33,088 bases of DNA from Actinomyces sp. AC-20-1 (GTDB lineage: Bacteria; Actinomycetota; Actinomycetes; Actinomycetales; Actinomycetaceae), in assembly GCF_023369555.1 (NCBI RefSeq), contig NZ_JACJVC010000022.1:1-33088 (forward strand). The letters are read 5' to 3'. Positions 1 to 8,035 of this stretch are shown here, piece after piece. Made by a program: the position numbers and the translations under genes. Numbering within the stretch: the first letter of the stretch is position 1; each line of letters opens with the position of its first letter. Below the pieces are notes generated by a model. That model was not told where the DNA came from and made no database searches. It saw only the letters and a program-made list of their open reading frames with translations.

Positions 1-1
1 C

Positions 2-354
2 CCCGGCGCGGCGCAGGCGCACCGGCCCGGCCGCCGCACCACCGGCGCAGGGCCCGGCTCCCGCACCTCCTCCCACCCCGGTTCCCGTACCTCGCGCCGC
101 GCGAGCGCGGGCACGGGCACCCGCACCATCCCGGCCGTGGACCACGCGGCCACCGCCCGCCGTGCCGAGGGCACCACCGGGCGGCACTCCACCGACCGTG
201 GACTGCTGGGACTGCGCCTTGAGACGTGGTCCTGGATCGTCATCGCCGTCGTGACCGTACTCGTCCTGGCGCTGTGCCTGGGTACCCTTGCGCAAGCGCG
301 AGCGGTGCTGGGCGACGGCGTCCTCACGTCCGCTACCCCACTGAAGGAGGCACT

Positions 355-358
<4 letters not shown>
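2..358 (+). CDS. pknA: C-terminal end of a PknA-type Ser/Thr protein kinase (5' end outside window)
   Basis: The frame is open from the left edge to a TGA at 356-358, so this is the 3' end of a longer gene. The visible part is a Pro/Gly/Arg/Thr-rich linker, then one hydrophobic helix (starting WSWIVIAVVTVLVLAL) and a tail of about 25 residues. This topology, a disordered linker and one membrane helix near the C-terminus directly before pknB, fits PknA of the actinobacterial cell-division/peptidoglycan cluster. The kinase domain lies outside the window, so the name rests on position and topology. Its stop overlaps the pknB start (GTGA), which implies translational coupling. Confidence 0.6.
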
Positions 359-2328
<1,970 letters not shown>

Positions 2329-2349
2329 GCCCGGCCCCGCTGGGCCCGT

Positions 2350-2407
2350 GACGGCAGCAGCCGCGTGAGACGCCCCTCGTCGGGCCTCTCACGCGGCTGC
2401 TGCCGTC
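2350..2407. terminator. Bidirectional terminator between pknB and the sortase pair
   Basis: A perfect 21-bp inverted repeat (arms 2350-2370 and 2387-2407) surrounds a 16-nt loop that contains a further GCCC/GGGC pairing. It sits between convergent genes, 21 bp after the pknB stop and 19 bp after the stop of the minus-strand small membrane gene. There is no clear T-run, as is common for hairpin terminators in high-GC actinobacteria. Confidence 0.8.
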
Positions 2408-2426
2408 TGCGCGACCCGGAGGCCGG

Positions 2427-2582
2427 TCAGACCGTCGCCTCCCCGGAGATGTGGAAGGTCTCGTTGGCCCAGGGGAAGACCACCTCGAAGAGCATCAGGA
2501 CGGCGCCCGCGATGAGCAGGAGCGCCTCGATGGCCTTGAGCCAGGTGGGGCCGGGCAGGTGCCGCCAGATCCATCCGTACAT
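2427..2582 (-). CDS. Small single-pass membrane protein co-translated with class E sortase
   Basis: This is a 51-aa protein beginning MYGWIWRHLPGP, with one hydrophobic helix (about residues 19-39), the motif FEVVFPWAN and a short polar tail. Its ATG overlaps the sortase stop (TGATG), so translation is probably coupled. Short proteins with the same start (M-Y-x-W-I-W-R-x-L-P-G) and an xxFPW motif are, from memory, conserved in Actinobacteria near pknB and sortase genes. No function is known to me; partnership with the sortase at the membrane is inferred from the overlap alone. A strong hairpin lies 19 bp downstream. Confidence 0.75.
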   Translation of the reverse strand: MYGWIWRHLPGPTWLKAIEALLLIAGAVLMLFEVVFPWANETFHISGEATV

Positions 2583-3367
2583 CAGTTGACCTCCGGGTCG
2601 TTGAGGATCGACTCTGGGCGGCCCTCCGAGCGGGGCATCCAGTAGGACAGGGTCGCGTGGGTGATCCAGCGGTGGTCGTTGCCCCACTCGCCGGTGCTCA
2701 GTGAGTGGCAGGTGGTGAGGGTGAGCGTGCGCTGGGTGGGCGCCGCCGTCGGGTCCCCCGGCACGGGGGCGATGACGTCGACGTCGTCGGGCTCGACGAT
2801 CTGGTAGTCGGTGACGACGTAGACGTACCAGGTGTCCTTGGTGGCGACGATGATCTCGTCGCCGGGCTCGAGCAGGTCGATGCGCCGGAAGGAGTTGCCG
2901 TTGGTGCGCCGGTGGCCGGCGATGGCGAAGTTGCCGACCTCGCCGACCTGCTGGGTGTGCTCGTAGTGGCCCGCGGCGGCCTGGTCGAGGACGTCGGCGC
3001 CGGTGCCCTCGATGATCGGCATGTTGTTGTTCGTCACGCCGTACCAGTCGGGCACGACGAGCATCCCGATGGTCTCGCCGTAGCCGACGGCCGCGACGGG
3101 CGGCGGGTCCTCCGTGTGGTGCTTGCCAGCAACCATCGGGGAGATGACCTGGGTGGTCTCGAACTCCTCCTGGACCGCCTGGGCGCTCTCGACGGCGTCG
3201 ATGCTGGTCCACCACAGCTGCCACACGAGGAAGAGGGCGATGACGAGGCCGGCGGTGATGAGCAGCTCCCCGACGCCTCCCACCAGGTGGTCGAACCAGG
3301 TGCGCTGACGGCGGCGGGCGTGGCGACGCCGGGTCCGCGGCCGGGTGACGGTCTGTACTGAGTCCAC
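2582..3367 (-). CDS. Class E sortase
   Basis: This is a 261-aa cysteine transpeptidase that would anchor surface proteins with a LPxTG/LAxTG-like signal to the cell wall. After an Arg-rich cytosolic start (about residues 11-23) comes an N-terminal membrane anchor (about 33-53) and then the extracytoplasmic sortase barrel. The catalytic triad can be read: His152 in AGHRRTNG, Cys220 in TLTLTTC, and Arg233 in NDHRW. The length, N-terminal anchor, TLTTC motif and location beside pknB and crgA all point to class E rather than the class C pilin type. The start is GTG 3367 with AGGAGG about 6-9 nt upstream. The next gene overlaps by 1 nt. Confidence 0.93.
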   Translation of the reverse strand: MDSVQTVTRPRTRRRHARRRQRTWFDHLVGGVGELLITAGLVIALFLVWQLWWTSIDAVESAQAVQEEFETTQVISPMVAGKHHTEDPPPVAAVGYGETIGMLVVPDWYGVTNNNMPIIEGTGADVLDQAAAGHYEHTQQVGEVGNFAIAGHRRTNGNSFRRIDLLEPGDEIIVATKDTWYVYVVTDYQIVEPDDVDVIAPVPGDPTAAPTQRTLTLTTCHSLSTGEWGNDHRWITHATLSYWMPRSEGRPESILNDPEVN

Positions 3368-3570
3368 TGGACCTCCTGACGGGTAGCGCGGCCAGTGTAG
3401 GGCCCCGTCGTGGAGCCGCTGGCACGGGTGTCATCTCCCACCGCCGGCCCGTGGGCGGGGTGACGACGGCGATGGCCTAGGCTGGGCGCCGGAGCGCACC
3501 ACAGCGGGCCGGTCCCTGCGGCCGACGTCGTGGGCGCGGTGACCGACACGATGAGACGAGGAGGCCCGGC

Positions 3571-3915
3571 GTGGCCGACAAGAAGAAGACCGACCCCCGC
3601 CGCTCGGGCAACCCCGCCAAGGCCGCCGCGGCCGAGCGCGAGCGCCTGGAGGCCTCCCGCGCGGCCGCGAACCGTGTCTCGCGCACGCCGCAGAAGGTCC
3701 GCGACACCTCCTCGCCGCGGTGGTACGCGCCCACGATGGTGGGGCTCATGGTCGTCGGCCTGCTGTGGGTGGTGGTCACCTACCTGTTCCAGGGCCGCTA
3801 CCCGCTGCCGTACTTCACCCAGCACCACGCCTCGGACTGGCTCGTCAACGGCAACCTCTACATCGGCTTCGCCGTCATGATGGTCGGCTTCCTGGGGCTG
3901 CTGCGCTGGAAGTGA
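3571..3915 (+). CDS. crgA: Cell division protein CrgA
   Basis: This is a 114-aa septal membrane protein; in mycobacteria and streptomycetes CrgA helps assemble the divisome and interacts with FtsZ, FtsQ/I and PBPs. The sequence has a basic, Ala-rich N-terminal tail of about 50 residues, the family pattern PRWYAPTMVGLMVVGLLWVV leading into helix 1 (about 52-74), and a second helix (about 94-112) with NLYIGFAVMMVGF ending RWK. Known homologues are often about 85-95 aa, so the N-terminal tail is longer here. The start GTG 3571 is preceded by GAGGAGG. It is transcribed away from the sortase pair and converges on the aldo/keto reductase gene 34 bp downstream. Confidence 0.95.
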   Translation: MADKKKTDPRRSGNPAKAAAAERERLEASRAAANRVSRTPQKVRDTSSPRWYAPTMVGLMVVGLLWVVVTYLFQGRYPLPYFTQHHASDWLVNGNLYIGFAVMMVGFLGLLRWK

Positions 3916-3949
3916 GCGGACCGAGCGCGCCGGGGCCCGGTTGACCGTC

Positions 3950-4813
3950 TCAGACCTGGACCTCGTCCGGGTGGGAGCCGGTGCGCAGGCCGCGGTCGAG
4001 CGCGTCGATGAGGCCCATGGACCGGGCGTCGAGCGTGAAGGAGAAGACGTCGGCGTTGGCACGCATGCGCTCGACGTGCACAGTCTTGGGGATGACGACG
4101 AGCCCGTGCTGCAGGTGCCAGCGGATGACGACCTGGGCGGGGGTGACCCCCAGGTCGGCGGCCAGGCGGGCGAGGTCGGGGTCGTCGAGGAGGCGGGCAC
4201 GGCCCAGCGGGGACCAGGACTCGGTGACGACGCCGAGCTCGGCGTGCAGGGCGCGCAGCTCGTCCTGACGCAGGTAGGGGTGCAGCTCGACCTGGTTGAC
4301 GGCCGGGGTCAGGCACGTGGCCTCGATGATGCGGCGCAGGTGGGCCGGCTGGTGGTTGGAGACCCCGACGGCCCGCACCCGGCCCGTGGAGAGGATCTCG
4401 CCCATCGTCTCCCAGGTCTCGACGAGGTCGATGCCCTCGGAGGCGGCGAGTGGCCAGTGGACGAGGAAGAGGTCGAGGACGTCGAGGCCGAGCCGGTCCA
4501 TCGTCTCGTCGAAGGTGCGCAGGGCGTCGGCACGCCGGTGGTAGGGGTTGTTGAGCTTGGAGGTGATGAAGAGGTCGTCGCGGGGCAGGGCGCTGGCGGC
4601 CAGGGCACGGCCGACACCGGCCTCGTTGCCGTACATCTGGGCGGTGTCGATGTGGCGGTAACCGACCTCGAGGGCCTGGGAGACGGCGCGCTGGGCGTCA
4701 TCGTCGTCGATCTTGTAGGTGCCGAAGCCCAGCTGGGGGATGGTCAGGCCCTCGACGCCGGTGCCGTGGCGCAGGGGGACGGCGGGGACGGGCAGGGGGC
4801 CGGGTGCGCTCAT
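3950..4813 (-). CDS. Aldo/keto reductase (2,5-diketo-D-gluconate reductase type)
   Basis: This is a 287-aa NADPH-dependent carbonyl reductase of the AKR TIM-barrel fold. The catalytic tetrad is intact: Asp56, Tyr61 (DTAQMYGNE), Lys86 (ITSKLNN) and His119 (LVHWP). VGVSNH and the C-terminal IPKTVHVERMRAN cofactor loop are also recognisable. The closest general group is AKR5 (2,5-diketo-D-gluconate reductases), but the physiological substrate cannot be told from sequence. It is a single gene converging on crgA and does not belong functionally to the cell-division cluster. The start ATG 4813 has only a weak GGGG purine run upstream; a TAGCCT about 9 nt before it could be a -10 element, which would give a very short leader. 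Confidence 0.9.
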   Translation of the reverse strand: MSAPGPLPVPAVPLRHGTGVEGLTIPQLGFGTYKIDDDDAQRAVSQALEVGYRHIDTAQMYGNEAGVGRALAASALPRDDLFITSKLNNPYHRRADALRTFDETMDRLGLDVLDLFLVHWPLAASEGIDLVETWETMGEILSTGRVRAVGVSNHQPAHLRRIIEATCLTPAVNQVELHPYLRQDELRALHAELGVVTESWSPLGRARLLDDPDLARLAADLGVTPAQVVIRWHLQHGLVVIPKTVHVERMRANADVFSFTLDARSMGLIDALDRGLRTGSHPDEVQV

Positions 4814-4896
4814 GGCCCCAGGCTAGTGAGGTCTCGGCGGCCGGGGGCCGGGACGTGCCCGCGTTGTCCGTGTGCGGCCGGTGCCCCGCGCACGGA

Positions 4897-4926
4897 CGAG
4901 GGCGCCCCCTGGTGGGGGCGCCCTCG
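4897..4926 (-). terminator. Terminator of the Ala-rich membrane protein gene
   Basis: A perfect GC-rich hairpin has arms CGAGGGCGCCCCC and GGGGGCGCCCTCG with a 4-nt loop TGGT. It begins 20 bp past the stop of the 4947-5468 gene. No T-run follows. Confidence 0.7.
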
Positions 4927-4946
4927 GTCGTGCTCAGCGGAGCGGG

Positions 4947-5468
4947 TCACTTGGCGTCAGCGTCCTCGACGTCGTCGGTGGAGTCGGCCCAGTACTCCTC
5001 GGCCCACGGGTCCTCCACCGGCTGGCTGCGGCGCCAGACGACGTAGGCCGCGCCGGCGGCGACACCGGCGACGGTGAGCCAGCACAGGCTCTTGAGGACA
5101 CGGCGGGACTTACGGGGGGCGGGGGTCTGTGCAGCGTTCACAGCCGCAACGGTAGCGCGCTGAGCGCGCTCCGTCACGGTCCCCGGCGCCTCAATGGCCG
5201 TGCGCGCGGCCGACGCCGCCCGCTCGGCGCGCGAGCGGGTGTCCTCATTGAGGACCTCGATGCGCTCCTGCGCCTCCTTGGCGGCCTCGGCGGTCTCCTT
5301 GGCGAGGCGGTCCGCGCCGGTGCGGGCGCGGTCCACGGCGGGAGCGACCCACTCCGCGGCGCGTCCGGCGGCGCGCTCAGCGCGCTCGCCGAGGGACTCG
5401 GCCAGTGCGGCGACGTCACTGCGGATCTGGTCGGTGTCGAAGGTGATCTCGTGCTTGGTGAGCTCCAT
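4947..5468 (-). CDS. Ala-rich coiled-coil protein with C-terminal membrane anchor (CwsA-like position)
   Basis: This is a 173-aa protein starting at ATG 5468 with GAGGAG 3-8 nt upstream; the frame stays open to 5888, but only across the divergent cyclophilin gene. Residues about 10-115 are Ala/Glu/Arg-rich and predicted helical (repeated RAERAA-type stretches). A basic cluster RKSRR is followed by one membrane helix (about 126-146), then WRRSQPVEDPWAEEYW and an acidic tail. In Mycobacterium, cwsA, a tail-anchored coiled-coil protein of wall synthesis and polar growth, also lies between the gyrA-linked tRNAs and ppiA on the opposite strand to ppiA. Position and topology suggest a functional counterpart, but sequence similarity is only general, so I give no symbol. 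Confidence 0.75.
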   Translation of the reverse strand: MELTKHEITFDTDQIRSDVAALAESLGERAERAAGRAAEWVAPAVDRARTGADRLAKETAEAAKEAQERIEVLNEDTRSRAERAASAARTAIEAPGTVTERAQRATVAAVNAAQTPAPRKSRRVLKSLCWLTVAGVAAGAAYVVWRRSQPVEDPWAEEYWADSTDDVEDADAK

Positions 5469-5652
5469 GGCTCCTCCTCGGACGGGTCGGTGAGGCCGGG
5501 CGGGCGCCCGGTGTTGTCCTGGGTCACATGGTGTCACCTCATCCTGTGCGTCACCTGATGATCGGGCCGGGCAGGGGCAGAGGTTTTGCCTGCGGTGAAA
5601 TGCGCGTGGACCCGGCGGCCGTCCCGGGACCTCGGGCGCCCTCCGTGCGACC

Positions 5653-6183
5653 ATGACACCCATGGAAGCCACACTGCACACCTCCCTCGGTGACATCCGC
5701 CTCGAGCTCTTCCCGGAGCAGGCGCCTGAGACCGTCTCCAACTTCGTCGGCCTGGCCACGGGCACGAGGAGCTGGACCGACCCCCGTTCAGGTGAGGAGT
5801 CCTCCTCCCCCCTGTACGACGGCGTCATCTTCCACCGCGTCATCCCCGGCTTCATGATCCAGGGCGGTGACCCGCTCGGCACGGGCACAGGCGGTCCCGG
5901 CTACGTCTTCGACGACGAGATCGACGCCTCCCTCACCTTCTCCGCCCCCTACGTCCTGGCGATGGCCAACGCCGGCCGCCGCATGGGCAAGGGCACCAAC
6001 GGCTCGCAGTTCTTCATCACGACGGCGCCCACCGAGTGGCTGCAGGGCAAGCACACGATCTTCGGGGCAGTCGCCGACGACGCCTCCCGTGCGGTCGTGG
6101 ACGCCATCAGCGCCGTCGCCACGGACCCGCGCGACCGTCCCCTGGAGGACGTGGTCATCACCTCGGTGTCCGTCACCGAGTGA
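5653..6183 (+). CDS. ppiA: Peptidyl-prolyl cis-trans isomerase, cyclophilin type
   Basis: This is a 176-aa cytosolic cyclophilin that speeds proline isomerisation during protein folding. Conserved active-site elements are present: FHRVIPGFMIQGGDP (Arg62, Gln70), MANAG, GSQFFIT (around 118-123), Trp129 and the H-T-I-F-G motif at 134-138. An insertion of about 15 residues (RSWTDPRSGEESSSP, 39-53) after the N-terminal strand is common in actinobacterial PpiA. There is no signal peptide. ATG 5653 is the first start; ATG 5662 (MEATLHTSLGDI) fits the family start better, and neither has a clear Shine-Dalgarno. It is divergent from the Ala-rich membrane gene across 184 bp. Confidence 0.93.
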   Translation: MTPMEATLHTSLGDIRLELFPEQAPETVSNFVGLATGTRSWTDPRSGEESSSPLYDGVIFHRVIPGFMIQGGDPLGTGTGGPGYVFDDEIDASLTFSAPYVLAMANAGRRMGKGTNGSQFFITTAPTEWLQGKHTIFGAVADDASRAVVDAISAVATDPRDRPLEDVVITSVSVTE

Positions 6184-6220
6184 GCGTGTGACGTCAGTCC
6201 CCCCGGGGCACCCGCCCCTT

Positions 6221-6254
6221 CGACGCCGTCGGGCCCTGTGGTCCGACGGCGTCG
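6221..6254 (+). terminator. Terminator after the cyclophilin gene
   Basis: Perfect 12-bp arms (CGACGCCGTCGG / CCGACGGCGTCG), extended by one G-U and one C-G pair, close a 6-nt loop. It lies 37 bp past the cyclophilin stop and 37 bp before the rhomboid start. Confidence 0.7.
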
Positions 6255-6291
6255 GCGCACCCGGCCCCCTGTCGCCCTGTGAGGAGCAACC

Positions 6292-7131
6292 ATGAGCCAG
6301 TACCCCGCCGAGCAGGTCTCGGCCGTGCCCGTGTGCCCCCGGCACCCCGAGCGAGTGTCCTACGTCCGCTGCCAGCGCTGCGAGCGGCCCGCGTGCCCCG
6401 AGTGCCAGGTCCCCGGGGCCGTGGGCGTGCACTGCGTGGACTGCGCTCGCTCGGCCCGGGCCTCGCGCCGCGGGGCGCGCACCGTCCTGGGCGGCAGCGT
6501 CGTGGCGGACGCGCTGCTGACGAAGGTCCTCATCGGGGCCTGCGTCCTGGTCTTCATCGCCCAGCAGGTGCTGGGCTCGCTGACCTCCGACCTGCTCTTC
6601 GCCCCGGTGGTGGCGCTGAGTGAGCCCTGGCGCTTCCTCACCACGGCCTTCCTGCACTCGAGCCTCATGCACCTGGCCTTCAACATGTGGGCCCTGTGGG
6701 TGACGGGCACGACGCTGGAGCCGGTGCTGGGCCGGTGGCGCTTCGGGACCCTGTACGCCCTGAGCGCGCTGGGCGGCTCGGTCATGGTCTACCTGCTGGC
6801 CTCGCCGTCGGGCCCGTCGTGGTGGACGGGCACGGTGGGCGCCTCCGGTGCCGTGTTCGGCCTCTTCGCGGCACTGTTCGTCATCCAGCGGCGCTTCGGA
6901 CGCGACACCTCGGCCATCGTCGGGCTGCTGGCGGTCAACCTCGTCATCTCCTTCACGGCGGCGGCGATCTCCTGGCAGGGGCACCTGGGCGGCCTGCTCA
7001 CCGGCGGCGCGGTGGCGGCCCTGTTCGCCTGGGCACCGCGCGAGCGTCGCAAGGCGGTGGGGCTGTGGGGGCCAGTGGCCGTCGGGGTGGTGCTGGTCCT
7101 GCTGGTGGCACTCAAGACCCTGGTGAGCTGA
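6292..7131 (+). CDS. Rhomboid-family intramembrane serine protease with N-terminal zinc finger
   Basis: This is a 279-aa membrane protease that would cleave transmembrane substrates. The N-terminus carries a B-box-like zinc-binding module (Cys15, His18, Cys27, Cys30, Cys35, Cys38, His47, Cys48, Cys51). Six to seven hydrophobic helices follow from about residue 76. The catalytic dyad is readable: Ser185 in GASG and His231 in QGHLGG; HxxxN (127-131) supplies oxyanion and structural residues. Rhomboids with this N-terminal finger are standard in Actinobacteria next to the cyclophilin gene. The start ATG has GAGGAG 6-11 nt upstream, and an intrinsic terminator follows the gene. Natural substrates are unknown. 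Confidence 0.93.
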   Translation: MSQYPAEQVSAVPVCPRHPERVSYVRCQRCERPACPECQVPGAVGVHCVDCARSARASRRGARTVLGGSVVADALLTKVLIGACVLVFIAQQVLGSLTSDLLFAPVVALSEPWRFLTTAFLHSSLMHLAFNMWALWVTGTTLEPVLGRWRFGTLYALSALGGSVMVYLLASPSGPSWWTGTVGASGAVFGLFAALFVIQRRFGRDTSAIVGLLAVNLVISFTAAAISWQGHLGGLLTGGAVAALFAWAPRERRKAVGLWGPVAVGVVLVLLVALKTLVS

Positions 7132-7164
7132 CGGCCGGCGAGCGACCCGCCCCGCCAGCGGCAC

Positions 7165-7193
7165 GGCCCCGCCCACCTCGGGCGGGGCCTTTT
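7165..7193 (+). terminator. Intrinsic terminator after the rhomboid gene
   Basis: A perfect 10-bp GC stem (GGCCCCGCCC / GGGCGGGGCC) with a 5-nt loop is followed directly by TTTT. It begins 33 bp after the stop codon. Confidence 0.92.
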
Positions 7194-7219
7194 CCTCTGC
7201 CAGCGGCAGGGTCGAACGG

Positions 7220-7228
7220 TTATCCACA
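7220..7228 (+). promoter_or_regulatory. DnaA box TTATCCACA
   Basis: This is an exact match to the classical DnaA-box consensus TTWTNCACA, indeed the high-affinity E. coli form. It lies 27 bp after the rhomboid terminator. Confidence 0.7.
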
Positions 7229-7317
7229 GGTTTTCTCCCCACTGTGGGTTCTGGGGAAGCACAAGGTTGTCATTCCTCCACACCTGTGGACTGAGGTGTG
7301 GAACGACAGCACTGTTG

Positions 7318-7326
7318 TTTTCCACA
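7318..7326 (+). promoter_or_regulatory. DnaA box TTTTCCACA
   Basis: This is an exact match to TTWTNCACA, in the same orientation as the box at 7220, with variant TCCACA/TGTGGA hexamers between the two. Confidence 0.65.
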
Positions 7327-7533
7327 GCGCTGCGCACAGGTGGGGAGAACGTTGGCATGACGCCGCCTCAACGAGCGAGAAGTCCACACGGTTGTCCACC
7401 GCCTGGGGATGGGGATTGCGCACTGCCTGTGGGTGGTCGGAAGCCGGGCTGTGGCTCCAGCGGGGGACAACGGCCACGAGCGCGTCGGGAACAGGCTGTG
7501 AAGGACCGGAGTCACACCCGTGTACGAACAGCG

Positions 7534-7644
7534 TGTCACGCATCCCTGGTCAGAGATTCTCAAGGAAGAGGCATTCCGCAGAATTACGCGGTTCGGACAG
7601 ATCCCTGGGAACCGACAACAGGCTCTGACCAGGGATGAGTGACA
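7534..7644. repeat. 22-bp inverted repeat (one mismatch) enclosing 67 bp with two hairpins
   Basis: Arms 7534-7555 and 7623-7644 are complementary at 21 of 22 positions (one G/A mismatch); the inner 15 bp, CATCCCTGGTCAGAG, are perfect. The enclosed 67 nt can form two further hairpins: ATTCT/AGAAT at 7556-7584 with inner GGAA/TTCC, and CGGTTC/GAACCG at 7589-7614. The whole would fold as a three-way junction. No flanking target-site duplication or transposase is seen. It could be an RNA gene, a cruciform site or a remnant of a small mobile element; nothing I know matches it. Confidence 0.7.
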
Positions 7645-7645
7645 G

Positions 7646-7665
7646 GCTCGCGCTCATGCGCGAGC
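7646..7665 (-). terminator. Hairpin just 3' of tRNA-Ala
   Basis: A perfect 8-bp stem GCTCGCGC / GCGCGAGC with a TCAT loop starts 4 nt after the encoded CCA end of tRNA-Ala on the minus strand. It is likely the terminator or processing end of the tRNA transcript. There is no T-run. Confidence 0.6.
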
Positions 7666-7669
7666 GCGG

Positions 7670-7745
7670 TGGTGGAGCCAACGGGACTCGAACCCGTAAC
7701 CCCCTGCTTGCAAAGCAGGTGCGCTACCAATTGCGCCATGGCCCC
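7670..7745 (-). tRNA. tRNA-Ala (anticodon TGC)
   Basis: This is a 76-nt cloverleaf including an encoded CCA. The acceptor stem GGGGCCA / TGGCTCC contains the G3-U70 pair that identifies alanine tRNA. The anticodon stem CCTGC/GCAGG has loop TTTGCAA, giving anticodon TGC. The T arm is ACGGG-TTCGAGT-CCCGT. It is the usual partner of tRNA-Ile downstream of gyrA in Actinobacteria. Confidence 0.98.
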
Positions 7746-7751
7746 CGGGGC

Positions 7752-7880
7752 TCAGGACGGGTCAGCGACCTCAACCCAGGCTGAGCGCTCCACGCGCTCG
7801 GACTCATACCGGAGCCACGCCGCGTAGGCGAGGACCCCCAGACATGAGAAAACCGCGGCTGAGACGATCTTCCGGTTCAT
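7752..7880 (-). CDS. Small membrane protein between the tRNA genes (DLW-39-like)
   Basis: This is a 42-aa protein in the gap between tRNA-Ile and tRNA-Ala. ATG 7880 has a strong GAGGAGG 7-13 nt upstream, and the stop TGA lies 6 nt before tRNA-Ala. It starts MNRKIVSAAVFSCLGVLAYA: two basic residues, one membrane helix (about 5-23), then a charged linker RYESERVER and the end SAWVEVADPS. From memory, the very short DLW-39 family of Actinobacteria has the same plan (membrane helix, charged stretch, DLWxEAxD-type end) and similar surroundings; here the DLW is SAW. Function is unknown. It is probably co-transcribed with the tRNAs and gyrA. Confidence 0.72.
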   Translation of the reverse strand: MNRKIVSAAVFSCLGVLAYAAWLRYESERVERSAWVEVADPS

Positions 7881-7909
7881 CCGAACCCTCCTCATCGTTC
7901 CACCGCGGG

Positions 7910-7986
7910 TGGTGGGCCTAGCTGGACTCGAACCAGCGACCTCATCCTTATCAGGGATGCGCTCTAACCAACTGAGCTATAGGCCC
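7910..7986 (-). tRNA. tRNA-Ile (anticodon GAT)
   Basis: This is a 77-nt cloverleaf including an encoded CCA. The acceptor stem is GGGCCTA / TAGGCCC; the anticodon arm ATCCC-TGATAAG-GATG places GAT at the anticodon; the T arm is GCTGG-TTCGAGT-CCAGC. It lies between the DUF3566 gene and the 42-aa gene, all on the minus strand. Confidence 0.98.
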
Positions 7987-7989
7987 GTG

Positions 7990-8018
7990 CGACCGGAAGA
8001 GGTTAACCCAGCCGGTCG
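7990..8018 (-). terminator. Hairpin between DUF3566 and tRNA-Ile genes
   Basis: Perfect 7-bp arms CGACCGG / CCGGTCG enclose a 15-nt loop that contains the palindrome GGTTAACC. It lies 18 nt past the DUF3566 stop and 4 nt before tRNA-Ile. It may end the gyrase transcript or mark an RNA-processing point for the tRNA. Confidence 0.45.
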
Positions 8019-8035
8019 GAGGCGGCCAAATCAGA

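Larger units (their letters stand above)
7194..7669. other. Gene-free interval with DnaA-box cluster and structured inverted repeat
   Basis: I see no gene here: overlapping frames exist but have odd composition and no ribosome binding site. The first 200 bp are much poorer in GC than the genes around and are crowded with TCCACA or TGTGGA (7223, 7277, 7285, 7297, 7321 and 7383). These include the full DnaA boxes TTATCCACA (7220) and TTTTCCACA (7318), a near-box TTGTCCACC (7392) and two copies of TTCTCCCCA (7233 plus strand, 7341 minus strand). Nested palindromes occur at 7277-7302. A long inverted repeat follows at 7534-7644. The interval resembles an origin or DnaA-titration site, although dnaA is 9 kb away. 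Confidence 0.6.

Noticed and set aside
226-354. Upstream extension of the pknB frame.
   Set aside because: It overlaps the end of the preceding kinase gene; GTG 355 has an ideal ribosome site and the family N-terminus.
7267-7638. Possible plus-strand protein of 123 codons over the DnaA-box interval.
   Set aside because: No Shine-Dalgarno, unusual composition, and the DNA is better explained as non-coding repeats and boxes.
7534-7644. Reading the inverted repeat as an insertion sequence.
   Set aside because: The interior is only 67 bp, with no transposase and no target-site duplication; kept only as an unexplained repeat.
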